Shown here: positions 26,320 through 34,510 of the stretch, piece after piece
How positions within the stretch are numbered: position 1 is the stretch's first letter
How the letters are laid out: the number at the start of each line of letters is the position of its first letter
Origin: Microbacterium sp. GCS4
GTDB lineage: Bacteria > Actinomycetota > Actinomycetes > Actinomycetales > Microbacteriaceae
Direction of reading: 5' to 3'
DNA: 64,000 nt
Assembly (NCBI RefSeq): GCF_001262495.1
Contig: NZ_LGYE01000002.1
Span: 858,368-922,367, forward strand
Position numbers and translations under genes: made by a program
The notes under the pieces: model-generated
Told to the model about the DNA's origin: nothing
The model's input: the letters and a program-made list of their open reading frames with translations, nothing else
Databases searched by the model: none

Positions 26320-27195
26320 ATGAGGACGATCTGGAAGGGCGCGCTGACCTTCGGTCTCGTGAACGTGCCGGTCAAGGTGTACTCCGCGACCGAGGACCAC
26401 GACGTGCCGCTGCATCAGGTGCACGACAAGGACGGCGGGCGCATCCGCTACCAGCGCACGTGCGAGGTGTGCGGCGAGACCGTCGCGTACGCCGACATCG
26501 ACCGCGCCTACGTCGACGAGGGGCAGACCGTCGTGCTCACAAAGGACGACCTCGCCGCCCTGCCGGCCGAGAAGAGCCGAGAGATCGACGTCGTCGAGTT
26601 CGTTCCCTCGGAGCAGGTCGACCTCCTCACCCTCGACAAGCCGTACTACCTCGAACCCGACTCTAAATCGCCCAAGGCGTACGTACTGCTGCGCAAGACC
26701 CTCGAGCAGACTGACCGCACCGCGATCGTGCGGTTCACGCTGCGGCAGAAGACCCGCCTCGCGGCGCTGCGCGTGCGCGGCAAGGTCCTCGTGCTGCAGA
26801 CGCTGCTGTGGGCCGACGAGGTCCGTGAGGCCGAGTTCCCCTCGCTCGACGAGGACGTGCGCATCTCGAAGAAGGAGCTCGAGCTCTCGGCATCCCTCGT
26901 CGACAGCTACTCGGCGGACTTCGACCCCGAGTCGTTCGTCGACGAGTACCAGAAGGAGCTGCGCACCCTGATCGACGCCAAGATCGAGGCCGGCGACACG
27001 TTCGACGTGGCCGACACGTTCGGTGAGGAGGAGGGCGACGCCAAGAGCGGCGAGGTGATCGACCTCATGGAGGCGCTGCGCGCGAGCGTCGCGAAGTCCA
27101 AGGCCGCGCGGTCGGGCGGCTCGGATGCCGATGCGGACGATGACGCCGAGAAGGCGAAGCCGAAGAAGTCCGCGACGAAGAAGAAGGCCGGCTGA
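26320..27195 (+). CDS. ku: Ku, DNA end-binding protein
   Basis: Homodimeric ring that binds double-strand ends and recruits LigD. The 291 residues begin with the conserved MRTIWKGALTFGLVNVPVKVY, followed by RIRYQRTCEVCGETVAY and LPPEK-like regions of the core. The C-terminal tail is lysine-rich (KAKPKKSATKKK), as in actinobacterial Ku, where it aids DNA binding or threading. The start at 26320 matches the conserved N-terminus; an in-frame upstream GTG would add 8 unlikely residues. Partner of the divergent ligD. Confidence 0.96.
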   Translation: MRTIWKGALTFGLVNVPVKVYSATEDHDVPLHQVHDKDGGRIRYQRTCEVCGETVAYADIDRAYVDEGQTVVLTKDDLAALPAEKSREIDVVEFVPSEQVDLLTLDKPYYLEPDSKSPKAYVLLRKTLEQTDRTAIVRFTLRQKTRLAALRVRGKVLVLQTLLWADEVREAEFPSLDEDVRISKKELELSASLVDSYSADFDPESFVDEYQKELRTLIDAKIEAGDTFDVADTFGEEEGDAKSGEVIDLMEALRASVAKSKAARSGGSDADADDDAEKAKPKKSATKKKAG

Positions 27196-27220
27196 CCGGC
27201 ATCCGCTCTCGCGCGTCGGG

Positions 27221-27991
27221 TCAGTGCTTGCCGTCGCCGTCCAGGTCGGGTGCGCGGTCGAACACCTCGGGCTCGAGCGCGAGCTCCTCGGCCTCCGCAG
27301 CATCCGTTGCGCCTTCGCCTGCCGCGGCCTCCTTCTTGGCCTTGTGGCGCTCCGACAGGTAGTGCCAGAGCGTGACGAGCGCGGTGCCGCCCACGGCGGC
27401 GAGCAGGATGAGGTCGATGTAGCTCTCGACGAAGTGCGCGACCGGGGGGATGAACCCAATCAGGTAGCCGAACATCGTCAGGCCGAAGCCCCACAGCACC
27501 GCGCCGATCAGGTTGTACAGCGTGTAGCGGCGCCACGGCATGTGGCCGACTCCCGCCGCGACGGGCGCGAACGTGCGGACGATCGGGACGAAGCGGGCGA
27601 GGATGACGGTGATGCCGCCGAACCGCTCGAAGAACGCGTTCGTGCGTTCGACGTTCTTCTTGCTGAAGAGGCCGGACTCCTTGCGTTCGAAGACCGCCGG
27701 ACCGCCCTTGTGGCCGATGACGTAGCCGACCTCACCGCCGACGAACGCCGCCAGGCCGATCAGCAGGGCGACGATCCAGACGTTGATGCCGAAGACGCCG
27801 TGCTCGGAGCCCGCGATCGGGTGCGACAGCAGACCCGCGATCACGAGCAGCGTGTCGCCGGGGAGCAGGAAGCCGACCAGCAGACCGGTCTCGGCGAAGA
27901 CGATGAAGCACACCACGAGCAGAGCCCAGGGCCCGGCGGCACCGATGATCGTGGCGGGGTCGAGCCAGGGGAGGAGAGCGGCGTGATGCAT
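27221..27991 (-). CDS. DedA family membrane protein (VTT domain)
   Basis: Polytopic inner-membrane protein of 256 residues, a family linked to lipid flipping and membrane homeostasis. Family motifs are FAETGLLVGFLLPGDTLL near residue 32, the conserved GxxxG-type stretch FVGGEVGYVIG near 83 and FxRFxPxxRT as ILARFVPIVRTFAPVAAG near 130. The C-terminal 50 residues form an acidic cytosolic tail. Convergent with ku; the tRNA-Leu gene lies upstream on the same strand. Confidence 0.92.
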   Translation of the reverse strand: MHHAALLPWLDPATIIGAAGPWALLVVCFIVFAETGLLVGFLLPGDTLLVIAGLLSHPIAGSEHGVFGINVWIVALLIGLAAFVGGEVGYVIGHKGGPAVFERKESGLFSKKNVERTNAFFERFGGITVILARFVPIVRTFAPVAAGVGHMPWRRYTLYNLIGAVLWGFGLTMFGYLIGFIPPVAHFVESYIDLILLAAVGGTALVTLWHYLSERHKAKKEAAAGEGATDAAEAEELALEPEVFDRAPDLDGDGKH

Positions 27992-28058
27992 GGATTTCCC
28001 GTCGTAGTGCTGAATGCGGCGGTGCTGACGTCGGCCGCGGAAGGATGCGACTGATCGG

Positions 28059-28140
28059 TGCGGAAGGTGGGACTTGAACCCACACGCCCTGAGGCACAGG
28101 AACCTAAATCCTGCGTGTCTGCCAATTTCACCACTCCCGC
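28059..28140 (-). tRNA. tRNA-Leu, anticodon TAG
   Basis: The minus strand reads GCGGGAG at the 5' end pairing with CTTCCGC at the 3' end, with a discriminator A. The anticodon arm CAGGA/TCCTG closes the loop TTTAGGT, giving anticodon TAG. The T arm GTGGG-TTCAAGT-CCCAC and a variable arm typical of a class II tRNA are present. Length is 82 nt and CCA is not encoded. Confidence 0.93.
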
Positions 28141-28151
28141 GCGGTGGGATA

Positions 28152-28157
28152 AGTCTA
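28152..28157 (-). promoter_or_regulatory. -10 hexamer TAGACT of the tRNA-Leu gene
   Basis: TAGACT on the minus strand lies 11 bp before the mature tRNA 5' end, leaving a short leader for RNase P removal. Confidence 0.6.
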
Positions 28158-28259
28158 CTGACCGGGGCATCGTGCGATGCTGGGGATCCGCCCGCAGTCG
28201 GATGAGGACAGTGTGGATAACTCGTCCGGGCAGGCCGGGATTCTTGCGAGGATGCCCGG

Positions 28260-29405
28260 GTGAATCAGCCCTCCCTCGTCATCGCCGAACGCGTCCGCCG
28301 TCGGCTGCGCGCCGAGGGGATCGAGCCCGCGGTGGATGCACAGGCCGCGCGGGCGGTCGCACAGGCCGAGGTCCGGCGGTTCAACGACGTCGCGCTGGCC
28401 CGCGGAGAGGCCCTGGCCGACGACGAAGCGCAGTGCGTCACCGACGTGCTCGCCTCGGTGCACGGGTTCGGGGCGCTGCAGCCCCTGCTCGACGATCCCG
28501 AGATCGAGGAGATCTGGCTCAACGGACCCGGCAGCGTGCACGTGGCGCGCGGTGGCGTCGCCGAGCGGATCGATCTGCGACTCACCGAGGTGCAACTGCG
28601 CGACCTCGTCGAGCGGATGCTGCAGTCCACCGGACGCCGGGTCGACATCGGTCAGCCCTTCGTCGACGCGTCGCTGCCCGACGGCTCGCGCCTGCACGTC
28701 GCGATCGCCGACGTCGTGCGCGGAGGGTGGGCCGTCAACATCCGCAAGTTCCTCACGCGGCACCGGGGTCTCGACGCGCTGGTGGCGCAGGGAAGCCTTC
28801 CCGCCGCGCTCGCCGCGGACTTGACGGCCGCGGTGCGGGCGGGGCGCAGCCTGATCGTGTCGGGTGCGACGCACGCGGGGAAGACCACGATGCTCGCTGC
28901 CCTGCTCGAGAGCGCCGCCGAGCGGCAGCGGATCGTCACGGTCGAGGAGACGTTCGAACTGGCGCTGCAGGGTCCGGACGTCGTCGCCCTGCAGGGGCGC
29001 CAGGCGAGCCTCGAGGGGGCGGGTGAGATCACGCTCCGTCGGCTCGTGAAGGAGGCGCTGCGCATGCGACCCGACCGGCTCGTGGTCGGAGAGGTCCGGG
29101 ATGCCGAGGCGCTCGACCTCGTGCTCGCCCTCAACACCGGAGTGCCCGGAGCTGCCACCGTGCACGCGAACTCGGCTGAGGAGGCGCTCGAGAAGCTCGC
29201 GCTGCTCCCGCTGCTCGCGGGCCGCAACATCGACCGTGGTTTCATCGCGCCGGCGCTCGCCGGATCGATCGACCTCGTGGTGCACTGCGAGCGGTCGGCC
29301 GACGGCGTGCGGCGGGTGCGGGAGGTCGTCGCACCCACCGGTGCGATCGTCGCGGGGCGGATCGAGGCGCGGACGGTGTTCCGACGCGACGGCGGTCTCG
29401 TATGA
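28260..29405 (+). CDS. tadA: TadA/CpaF-type secretion ATPase
   Basis: Cytosolic hexameric ATPase that powers assembly of Tad/Flp pili, 381 residues. It shows the N-terminal helical region, PEIEEIWLNGPGSVHV near residue 80, a Walker A written GATHAGKTT near 201 (commoner form GGTGSGKTT) and the Walker B-like RPDRLVVGEVRDAEALD near 270, followed by the His-box ATVHANSAEEAL. GTG start with GAGGATG upstream. First gene of the tad operon and coupled to tadB by a 4-bp overlap. A GATAAC near 28216 may be its -10. Confidence 0.93.
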   Translation: MNQPSLVIAERVRRRLRAEGIEPAVDAQAARAVAQAEVRRFNDVALARGEALADDEAQCVTDVLASVHGFGALQPLLDDPEIEEIWLNGPGSVHVARGGVAERIDLRLTEVQLRDLVERMLQSTGRRVDIGQPFVDASLPDGSRLHVAIADVVRGGWAVNIRKFLTRHRGLDALVAQGSLPAALAADLTAAVRAGRSLIVSGATHAGKTTMLAALLESAAERQRIVTVEETFELALQGPDVVALQGRQASLEGAGEITLRRLVKEALRMRPDRLVVGEVRDAEALDLVLALNTGVPGAATVHANSAEEALEKLALLPLLAGRNIDRGFIAPALAGSIDLVVHCERSADGVRRVREVVAPTGAIVAGRIEARTVFRRDGGLV

Positions 29406-30259
29406 CGGCGCTCCTCGGCGCGACGCTCGCCGCCGGCATCCTGCTCGTGATCTCGCCGTGGCTGTGGCCGGGAGGGAATGGCGCGGACCGTGTGGTGCGG
29501 AGGGGGATCCTCACCCGGATGCTGGAGGAGGCCGGGTTCGCCGCGATCGCTCCCCGCATCCTGATCGTCGTGATGATCGGCCTGGCGCTCGCCGCGGCCT
29601 CCGTCGTGTGGCTGCTCGTAGGCATCCCGGTGCTCGCTGCGCTGGCCGGCGGCGCGGCGGCCGTCGCGCCCCTGCTGTTCCTCCGCGCCCGGCGGCTGCG
29701 CCTGCGCAAGGTACGTCGTCAGCTCTGGCCGGACGTGTGCGACCTGTTGATCGCCTCGATCCGGGTGGGGCTGTCGCTCCCCGACGCCGTTGCCTCGCTC
29801 GCAGACTCCGCTCCGCTCATGATGCGGCCCGCGTTCGAGGTGTTCGCGCGCGACCTGCACGCCACGGGACGCTTCGAGAGCAGCCTCGACCGGCTCAAGG
29901 CGACCCTGGCCGACCCGATCGCGGATCGGATGATCGAGACGCTGCGCATGGCCCGGCAGGTGGGAGGCACCGAACTCGGGGCGGTGCTGCGCGCGCTGTC
30001 GTCGTCGGTGCGGGCGGATGCCGCGCTGCGCGGCGAGGTCGAGGCGCGTCAGTCATGGATCCGCGGTGCCGCCGTGCTCGGAGCGGTGGCGCCCTGGGTC
30101 GTCCTGGGGCTGCTGGTGATGCGGCCGGAGGGTGCGGCGGCGTACGGCACGCCGGAGGGCGTCGCGGTGATCTGCATCGGCGCGGCTGTCTCAGTGGTCG
30201 CGTACCGGATCATGATCAGGATCGGGCGGCTGCCGGAACCCGAGCGGTGGTTCGGATGA
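29402..30259 (+). CDS. tadB: TadB-like pilus assembly membrane protein (type II secretion F family)
   Basis: Inner-membrane platform protein of 285 residues. Two N-terminal membrane segments, a cytoplasmic F domain with QLWPDVCDLLIASIRVGLSLPDAV near residue 106 and METLRMARQVGGTELG-like MIETLRMARQVGGTEL near 178, and two C-terminal membrane segments are seen. It works with TadC as the pilus platform above TadA. Overlaps both neighbours by ATGA. Confidence 0.9.
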   Translation: MTALLGATLAAGILLVISPWLWPGGNGADRVVRRGILTRMLEEAGFAAIAPRILIVVMIGLALAAASVVWLLVGIPVLAALAGGAAAVAPLLFLRARRLRLRKVRRQLWPDVCDLLIASIRVGLSLPDAVASLADSAPLMMRPAFEVFARDLHATGRFESSLDRLKATLADPIADRMIETLRMARQVGGTELGAVLRALSSSVRADAALRGEVEARQSWIRGAAVLGAVAPWVVLGLLVMRPEGAAAYGTPEGVAVICIGAAVSVVAYRIMIRIGRLPEPERWFG

Positions 30260-31194
30260 GCGTGTTCTCGACGATGGCCGTGGCGGTGCTCGGCGGGGGA
30301 GCGCTCGCCGCCGGAGCGCTGCTGATGCTCGCCGCGCTTCCGCGCTGGTCCGCCACTCCGCTCGCGATGCGCATCGCGCCGTACGTGCGCGACGTCGTCG
30401 CCGAGGAGGCCCTTCCGCCCGCTGCGCTGCCCAGGGTCGGAGCGCTTCCGGCGACCTCGCGCTCTCTGCGAGGTCACGCCCTTGCCGTGGTCGAGCGTGT
30501 GCTGGGGGATGGCGCATCGCTGCAGAAGCGGCTCGCGCAGGCGGGAGCAGCACTGAATGCCGCGGGGTTCCGCAGTCGACAGCTCGGCTGGACCGTGGCC
30601 GGCATCGCCGCCGGCGCGCTGGCGCTCATCGTGATCGTGCTCGCCGGGCGGATGTCGCTCCCCGCGCTGCTGCTGCCGATCCTCGCCGGCGCCGGCGCGG
30701 CGATCGGGTACGACATGCAACTGTCGGCTCGGGTCACGGCGCGACGTCGGAGACTCACCGACGAACTGCCCACGACACTGGAGTTCCTCTCGCTGTGCCT
30801 CGCCGCCGGAGAAGGACTCCTCGATTCGCTGCGCCGGGTCGCGCAGGTCGGCACCGGGGAGCTCACGACCGAGCTTCGCGGAGTGGTGCTGGCGGTCGGC
30901 ACGGGATCGCCGCTCGGGGAGGCTCTGCGCGAGATGTCGGTGCGGCTCGAGCTGCCGGGACTCACCCGCGCGGTCGATCAGGTGATCGCGGCGCTCGAGC
31001 ACGGTGCACCGCTCGCGGGGGTGCTTCAGGCACAGGCGGGGGATGCGCGGGAGGACGCGAAGCGGGTGCTGATCGAGCAGGCGGGGCGCAAGGAGATCTT
31101 CATGCTCCTGCCGCTGGTGTTCCTGATCCTGCCGCTGTCGGTGCTGTTCGCGATCTATCCGGGACTGTTCATCCTGCGACTCGGCATCGGCTGA
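30256..31194 (+). CDS. tadC: TadC-like pilus assembly membrane protein
   Basis: Second platform protein, 312 residues, same fold as TadB. The F domain reads ELPTTLEFLSLCLAAGEGLLDSLRRV near residue 175 and LTRAVDQVIAALEHGAPLAGVL near 236, ending in a hydrophobic FMLLPLVFLILPLSVLFAIYPG. A part of this gene (about 30794-31112) recurs in decayed form at 32730-33046, just past the operon end. ATG overlaps the tadB stop. Confidence 0.9.
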   Translation: MSVFSTMAVAVLGGGALAAGALLMLAALPRWSATPLAMRIAPYVRDVVAEEALPPAALPRVGALPATSRSLRGHALAVVERVLGDGASLQKRLAQAGAALNAAGFRSRQLGWTVAGIAAGALALIVIVLAGRMSLPALLLPILAGAGAAIGYDMQLSARVTARRRRLTDELPTTLEFLSLCLAAGEGLLDSLRRVAQVGTGELTTELRGVVLAVGTGSPLGEALREMSVRLELPGLTRAVDQVIAALEHGAPLAGVLQAQAGDAREDAKRVLIEQAGRKEIFMLLPLVFLILPLSVLFAIYPGLFILRLGIG

Positions 31195-31216
31195 GTGCAC
31201 CCAACGAGAGGACGAC

Positions 31217-31414
31217 ATGAACACACTGCGACGCTGGCGGCACGCGGCCGCCGAGAACCTGCGGGACCTCCGTGACGACGAGACGGGCGATGTACCCGGC
31301 TGGGTGCTGGTCACGTTGATGACGGCAGGGCTGGTCGTGCTGATCTGGGCCGTGGCGGGCCCCGCACTGAGCGACCTGTTCGAACAGGCGATCCAGCGCG
31401 TCTCCGGCCTCTGA
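31217..31414 (+). CDS. Flp-type small pilin candidate
   Basis: 65-residue protein with a basic, then acidic, N-terminal leader ending DDETGDVPG and a single hydrophobic segment WVLVTLMTAGLVVLIWAVAG, followed by a short amphipathic tail. Size, position between tadC and the TadE genes, and the glycine before the hydrophobic helix fit a Flp/DUF4244-type prepilin. The typical glutamate at position 5 after cleavage is not evident, so processing is uncertain. Confidence 0.7.
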   Translation: MNTLRRWRHAAAENLRDLRDDETGDVPGWVLVTLMTAGLVVLIWAVAGPALSDLFEQAIQRVSGL

Positions 31415-31421
31415 GCGCGCT

Positions 31422-31820
31422 ATGTCCATGTCGCTGCATGATGACGAGCGCGGGTCGAGCCCGGTCGAGTTCGTGCTCGTCGGCACCATGCTCACGGTGC
31501 TCACGCTGGCGGTGCTGCAGCTCGCGCTCGTCGTGTATGTGCGGAACGTCGTGCACGACGCCGCGGTCGAAGGCGCGTATTACGCGGCTCTGGCAGATAC
31601 GGTTTCCGAGGAGGGTGCCGCGCGTGCGCGCGAGGTGGTCACGCGTGCCGTGGGCGCAGCCTATGCGGAGGACGTCACAGTGGGTCCGGCGCGGCAGGCG
31701 GGGGAGGACACGGTCGTGGTGCGGATCCGCACCACGCTGCCGCTCCTCGGTCTGATCGGGATTCCCGCCGCGCTGCAGGTGGAGGCGCATGCCCCGGTGG
31801 AGACGTTCGATGTCGAGTGA
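31422..31820 (+). CDS. TadE-like pseudopilin
   Basis: 132-residue minor pilin candidate. DDERGSSPVEFVLVGTMLTVLTLAVLQLALVVYVRN matches the TadE prepilin leader with the conserved glutamate after SPV, then one membrane helix and an extracytoplasmic domain. Starts 7 bp after the preceding stop and overlaps the next gene by 11 bp. Confidence 0.85.
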   Translation: MSMSLHDDERGSSPVEFVLVGTMLTVLTLAVLQLALVVYVRNVVHDAAVEGAYYAALADTVSEEGAARAREVVTRAVGAAYAEDVTVGPARQAGEDTVVVRIRTTLPLLGLIGIPAALQVEAHAPVETFDVE

Positions 31821-32277
31821 GCAGGCTGTCTCGGTGGATGAGAGGTCGGCGGAGGTGGGATCGGCGGCGCTGGAGTTCATCGCGGTCGGGGTGCTCCTGC
31901 TCGTGCCGCTGGTGTATCTGATCGTCGCGCTCGGCACGATCCAGGAGCAGGCGCTCGGCGTGGAGGCCGCCGCCCGGCATCTGGCTCGCACGCTGTCGCT
32001 GGCTCCGGATGCCGAGGCGGGAGCGGCACGCGCTCAGCGGGTGCTCGACGGTGTGACCGCCGAGTACGGCATCGACCCGGCGGCACTGGACGTCGACATG
32101 ACGTGCGCGCCGATCGCGACACCTTGTCCTGCGGCGGGGACCACCGTGACAGTGACGGTGCGCACCCGCGTGCAGCTTCCGCTCGTGCCGGCCGTGCTCG
32201 GTCTCGATCGTGCTGCCGCCGTGCCCGTCGAGGGCATCGCCGTGCAGAAGGTGTCGCGCCTGTGGGGTGCGTCGTGA
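31810..32277 (+). CDS. TadE/TadF-like pseudopilin with disulfide candidate
   Basis: 155-residue protein with leader EVGSAALEFIAVGVLLLVPLVYLIVALG, the same GSxxxEF pattern as its neighbour. The extracytoplasmic part has two cysteines, in DMTCAPIATPCPAAG near residue 98, which could form a short disulfide loop. The ATG at 31810 lies inside the previous gene's end; GGAG is 8 nt upstream. Coupled by GTGA to the next gene. Confidence 0.82.
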   Translation: MSSEQAVSVDERSAEVGSAALEFIAVGVLLLVPLVYLIVALGTIQEQALGVEAAARHLARTLSLAPDAEAGAARAQRVLDGVTAEYGIDPAALDVDMTCAPIATPCPAAGTTVTVTVRTRVQLPLVPAVLGLDRAAAVPVEGIAVQKVSRLWGAS

Positions 32278-32705
32278 AGGCTCTCGCGGGGGATGCGGAT
32301 GATTGCGACGAGGAGGGGAGCGTGCTGCTGCTCGCGCTCGGCTACGCGGTGCTCGCGATCTCCCTGATCCTGGTGTGCGTATGCGCGACGGACCTGTACA
32401 TCGCGCAGAAGCGCCTCGACGCGCTCGCCGACTCCGCCGCGCTCGCCGGAGCGGACGGCTTCATCGTCGAGGTCGAGGGGGATGCCGTGCGCGCCGAACT
32501 CACGAACGCTGCCGTGCAGGGGCAGGCGGTCGCCCTCCTGCGGGAGCGGCCCGGTGACGCGACGCTCGTTTCGGCATCCGCCCCCGACGGTCTCTCCGCC
32601 CGCGTCACGATCACGACCGACTGGCACCCGCCGGTCGTGTCGCTGTTCGTGCCGGAGGGCGTGCGCCTGGAGGCGACCGCGACGAGCCGGACCGCGTTGC
32701 GTTAG
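32274..32705 (+). CDS. TadG-related / TadE-like secreted protein
   Basis: 143-residue last gene of the tad operon. The N-terminus DDCDEEGSVLLLALGYAVLAISLILVCVCATDLYIAQKRLDALADSAALAGAD is the typical TadG/Flp-associated start, with one membrane helix followed by the ALADSAALAGAD stretch. Starts at a GTG overlapping the previous stop. It would be a minor pilus or surface component. Confidence 0.82.
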   Translation: MKALAGDADDCDEEGSVLLLALGYAVLAISLILVCVCATDLYIAQKRLDALADSAALAGADGFIVEVEGDAVRAELTNAAVQGQAVALLRERPGDATLVSASAPDGLSARVTITTDWHPPVVSLFVPEGVRLEATATSRTALR

Positions 32706-32729
32706 GACCGCGCGGGCGAACATGCCTGC

Positions 32730-33046
32730 TTGCGTCGACGGCCGGAGAGGTGCTCCTCGATTCGCTGGGTCGGGTCTCGCAGGTCGGCGGGGGGACAGCG
32801 CACGAGCAAGCTCCGCAGTGTGGTGCTGGCGGTCGGCACCGAATCCTGTCTGGGAAATGCCCTCCGGGAGATGCCGGTGCGGCTCGAGCTGTCGGACTCA
32901 CTCGCGCGCTCGATGAGGTGATCGCGGCGCTCGAGCACAGTGGACCGCTCGCGGGGCAGTTCAGGCGCAGCCGGGGATGCGTGGGAGGTCGCCATGCGGG
33001 TGCTGATCGAGAAGCCGGGACACATGGAGGCGCTCATGCTCCTGCC
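32730..33046 (+). pseudogene. Decayed partial second copy of tadC
   Basis: This stretch aligns end to end with tadC positions about 30794-31112. Identical runs include CTCCTCGATTCGCTG and GTGGTGCTGGCGGTCGGCAC, and the segment reading GTGATCGCGGCGCTCGAGCA. Reading requires at least two frame changes: LLDSLGRVSQVGG in one frame, VVLAVGTESCLGNALREMPVRLEL in a second and VIAALEHSGPLAGQF in a third. It lacks a start, the N-terminal half and the final membrane helix. It abuts the lower-GC island. Confidence 0.9.
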
Positions 33047-33099
33047 CCGAAACGATCGCTCGACGAACGATAAGCCGAAGTGATCGGTTGAACGAACCA

Positions 33100-34077
33100 T
33101 CAGTCCGCCTCGTCGCCGTTCGCTTCCATGAACGGGGCGAGTTGAGCGGGGGATGGACGTGCAGCCGGAATTCCAGATGGATAAGCCGAGGCAACTGGAG
33201 CTTCTCGTGCTCGCTCGCGAAGGTTGGTCATCGACCTGATGTAGTCGTCGAGTTCCTCTATGAAATGCGGGTCCAATCTGCTGCGGACGGCGGGGTCGAG
33301 ATCTCTAGATGAGAATGACTCGCGCAAAGCCTTTGCGGCAGCGTCCCCGATAGTTGAACCGATTCCGTCTGGTTCCCACACGCAGGCAGTCGCGTGCTCA
33401 TCTTGAGGGTACCAAGTGAACATCGGGCCGAAGGTGGCATGGCAGAGTTGCTCGAAGGCTCCAAGCACCTCGTCCATGTCGGGCGCGAAGAACTCCCAGT
33501 ATGCGGGCTGAGTAGCCCGCGTGCTGCCAGGCGGGATGTTCCCTTTGGAGCTTTGCGCGCCGTGGAGCACGACGCGGATGTCGTCGCCGGTGCTAAGCGT
33601 TCCCCAATCAAAGACTGGCCACATCTGTGGGTGCATGAAAACTGTGCGGAAATCTCGCGAAGCGCGAAGCGTCTCGAGCGGAGACGATAACCACCCCTCC
33701 GCACCTACAGACTCCCACCACGTCAGGAACTTATCGTTTGAGTTGATGGGCGGCTCTGACTGGGCGAGGTGAACTCTGATGCGTCCGTGAACTGAAGCCA
33801 ACGCAGACAACGTTGCGTAAACCTGTTCGAAGAAGCCTTGGGTCAGCTCGTACGCGACATCCTGTTCGTCGGGCGTTGGCTGCTTCCCTAGGCCCATTGG
33901 CGAATTGGCGGCCGCGCGGATGAAAGAGGCGTACGCGTTACGCTTCCTCAGTAAGCGACGCAGTTGCTCGCGAAGATGCTGCACTGCGAGACGCTGGGCC
34001 GGATTGAGCCTCACGTGGTCCGCATTGTGGGTCGCATAGTTCAGGCGGTGCGCCATCGCGCTTGGGTTGCCGTCCAT
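33100..34077 (-). CDS. Unknown protein of the lower-GC island
   Basis: 325 residues, no family recognised. It is soluble, with a helical N-terminal half (NPAQRLAVQHLREQLRRLLRKRNAYASF) and a tryptophan-rich middle (FLTWWESVGAEGWLSSP). RTVFMH near residue 135 has an Rx4H spacing as in HEPN ribonucleases, but this alone is weak. Codon usage is less GC-biased than in its neighbours, so it may be transferred DNA. The start at 34077 follows GAGGATG; a downstream ATG seven codons later is possible. Confidence 0.65.
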   Translation of the reverse strand: MDGNPSAMAHRLNYATHNADHVRLNPAQRLAVQHLREQLRRLLRKRNAYASFIRAAANSPMGLGKQPTPDEQDVAYELTQGFFEQVYATLSALASVHGRIRVHLAQSEPPINSNDKFLTWWESVGAEGWLSSPLETLRASRDFRTVFMHPQMWPVFDWGTLSTGDDIRVVLHGAQSSKGNIPPGSTRATQPAYWEFFAPDMDEVLGAFEQLCHATFGPMFTWYPQDEHATACVWEPDGIGSTIGDAAAKALRESFSSRDLDPAVRSRLDPHFIEELDDYIRSMTNLRERAREAPVASAYPSGIPAARPSPAQLAPFMEANGDEAD

Positions 34078-34510
34078 AGGATCATCCTCGCAGTACCCAC
34101 GGACACGATGACGTTGCGACAGCATGGGCAGCTACGCCTCAGTAGATGGGTGTTCCCTGTCTGCGACGAGCATGCGAGCGAGAATTTGCGAAGCACAAAG
34201 CACAAAGCACTCTGTCGCGACGCGCCAGCGATTGCCCCATCGACCGTCAATGAGATTCGTCTCGGCGGCATCGCGGCCATCCGTTGTCCTCGTTACTTCT
34301 CGAGTGGACGCTGCACGCGTCTCGAGATCAGGTGCGAAGCAACGTGGCATGTAACGGCGGTGGCAGACGATGACGCCATCCTCTCGAGCCAAGGTCAACG
34401 CTTTGTGTCTCACCTCGGCCCCAGCGCCGCGTGTGCGTGGCCGCGGCAGGTGCACCTGCCAGGATTAATGTGCGCTGGCACCGGGGGTGCTCTGCGGCCA
34501 TGATTGTCTC
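34078..34510. other. Gap between two divergent island genes
   Basis: About 430 bp with no gene I can support. Short open frames exist on both strands but lack family motifs or good ribosome sites. Base composition is mixed, with AAGCACAAAGCACAAAGCAC near 34191-34210, a small direct repeat of the unit AAAGCAC. It must contain the promoters of both flanking genes. Confidence 0.5.

Noticed and set aside
28059-28140. tRNA-Leu as attachment site for the 33-35.6 kb island
   Set aside because: The island is about 5 kb away with the intact tad operon in between, and no repeat of the tRNA 3' end was noticed at the island edges.
34125-34455. Small open frames between the two island genes
   Set aside because: No ribosome sites, no hydrophobic or motif features, and several overlap on both strands.
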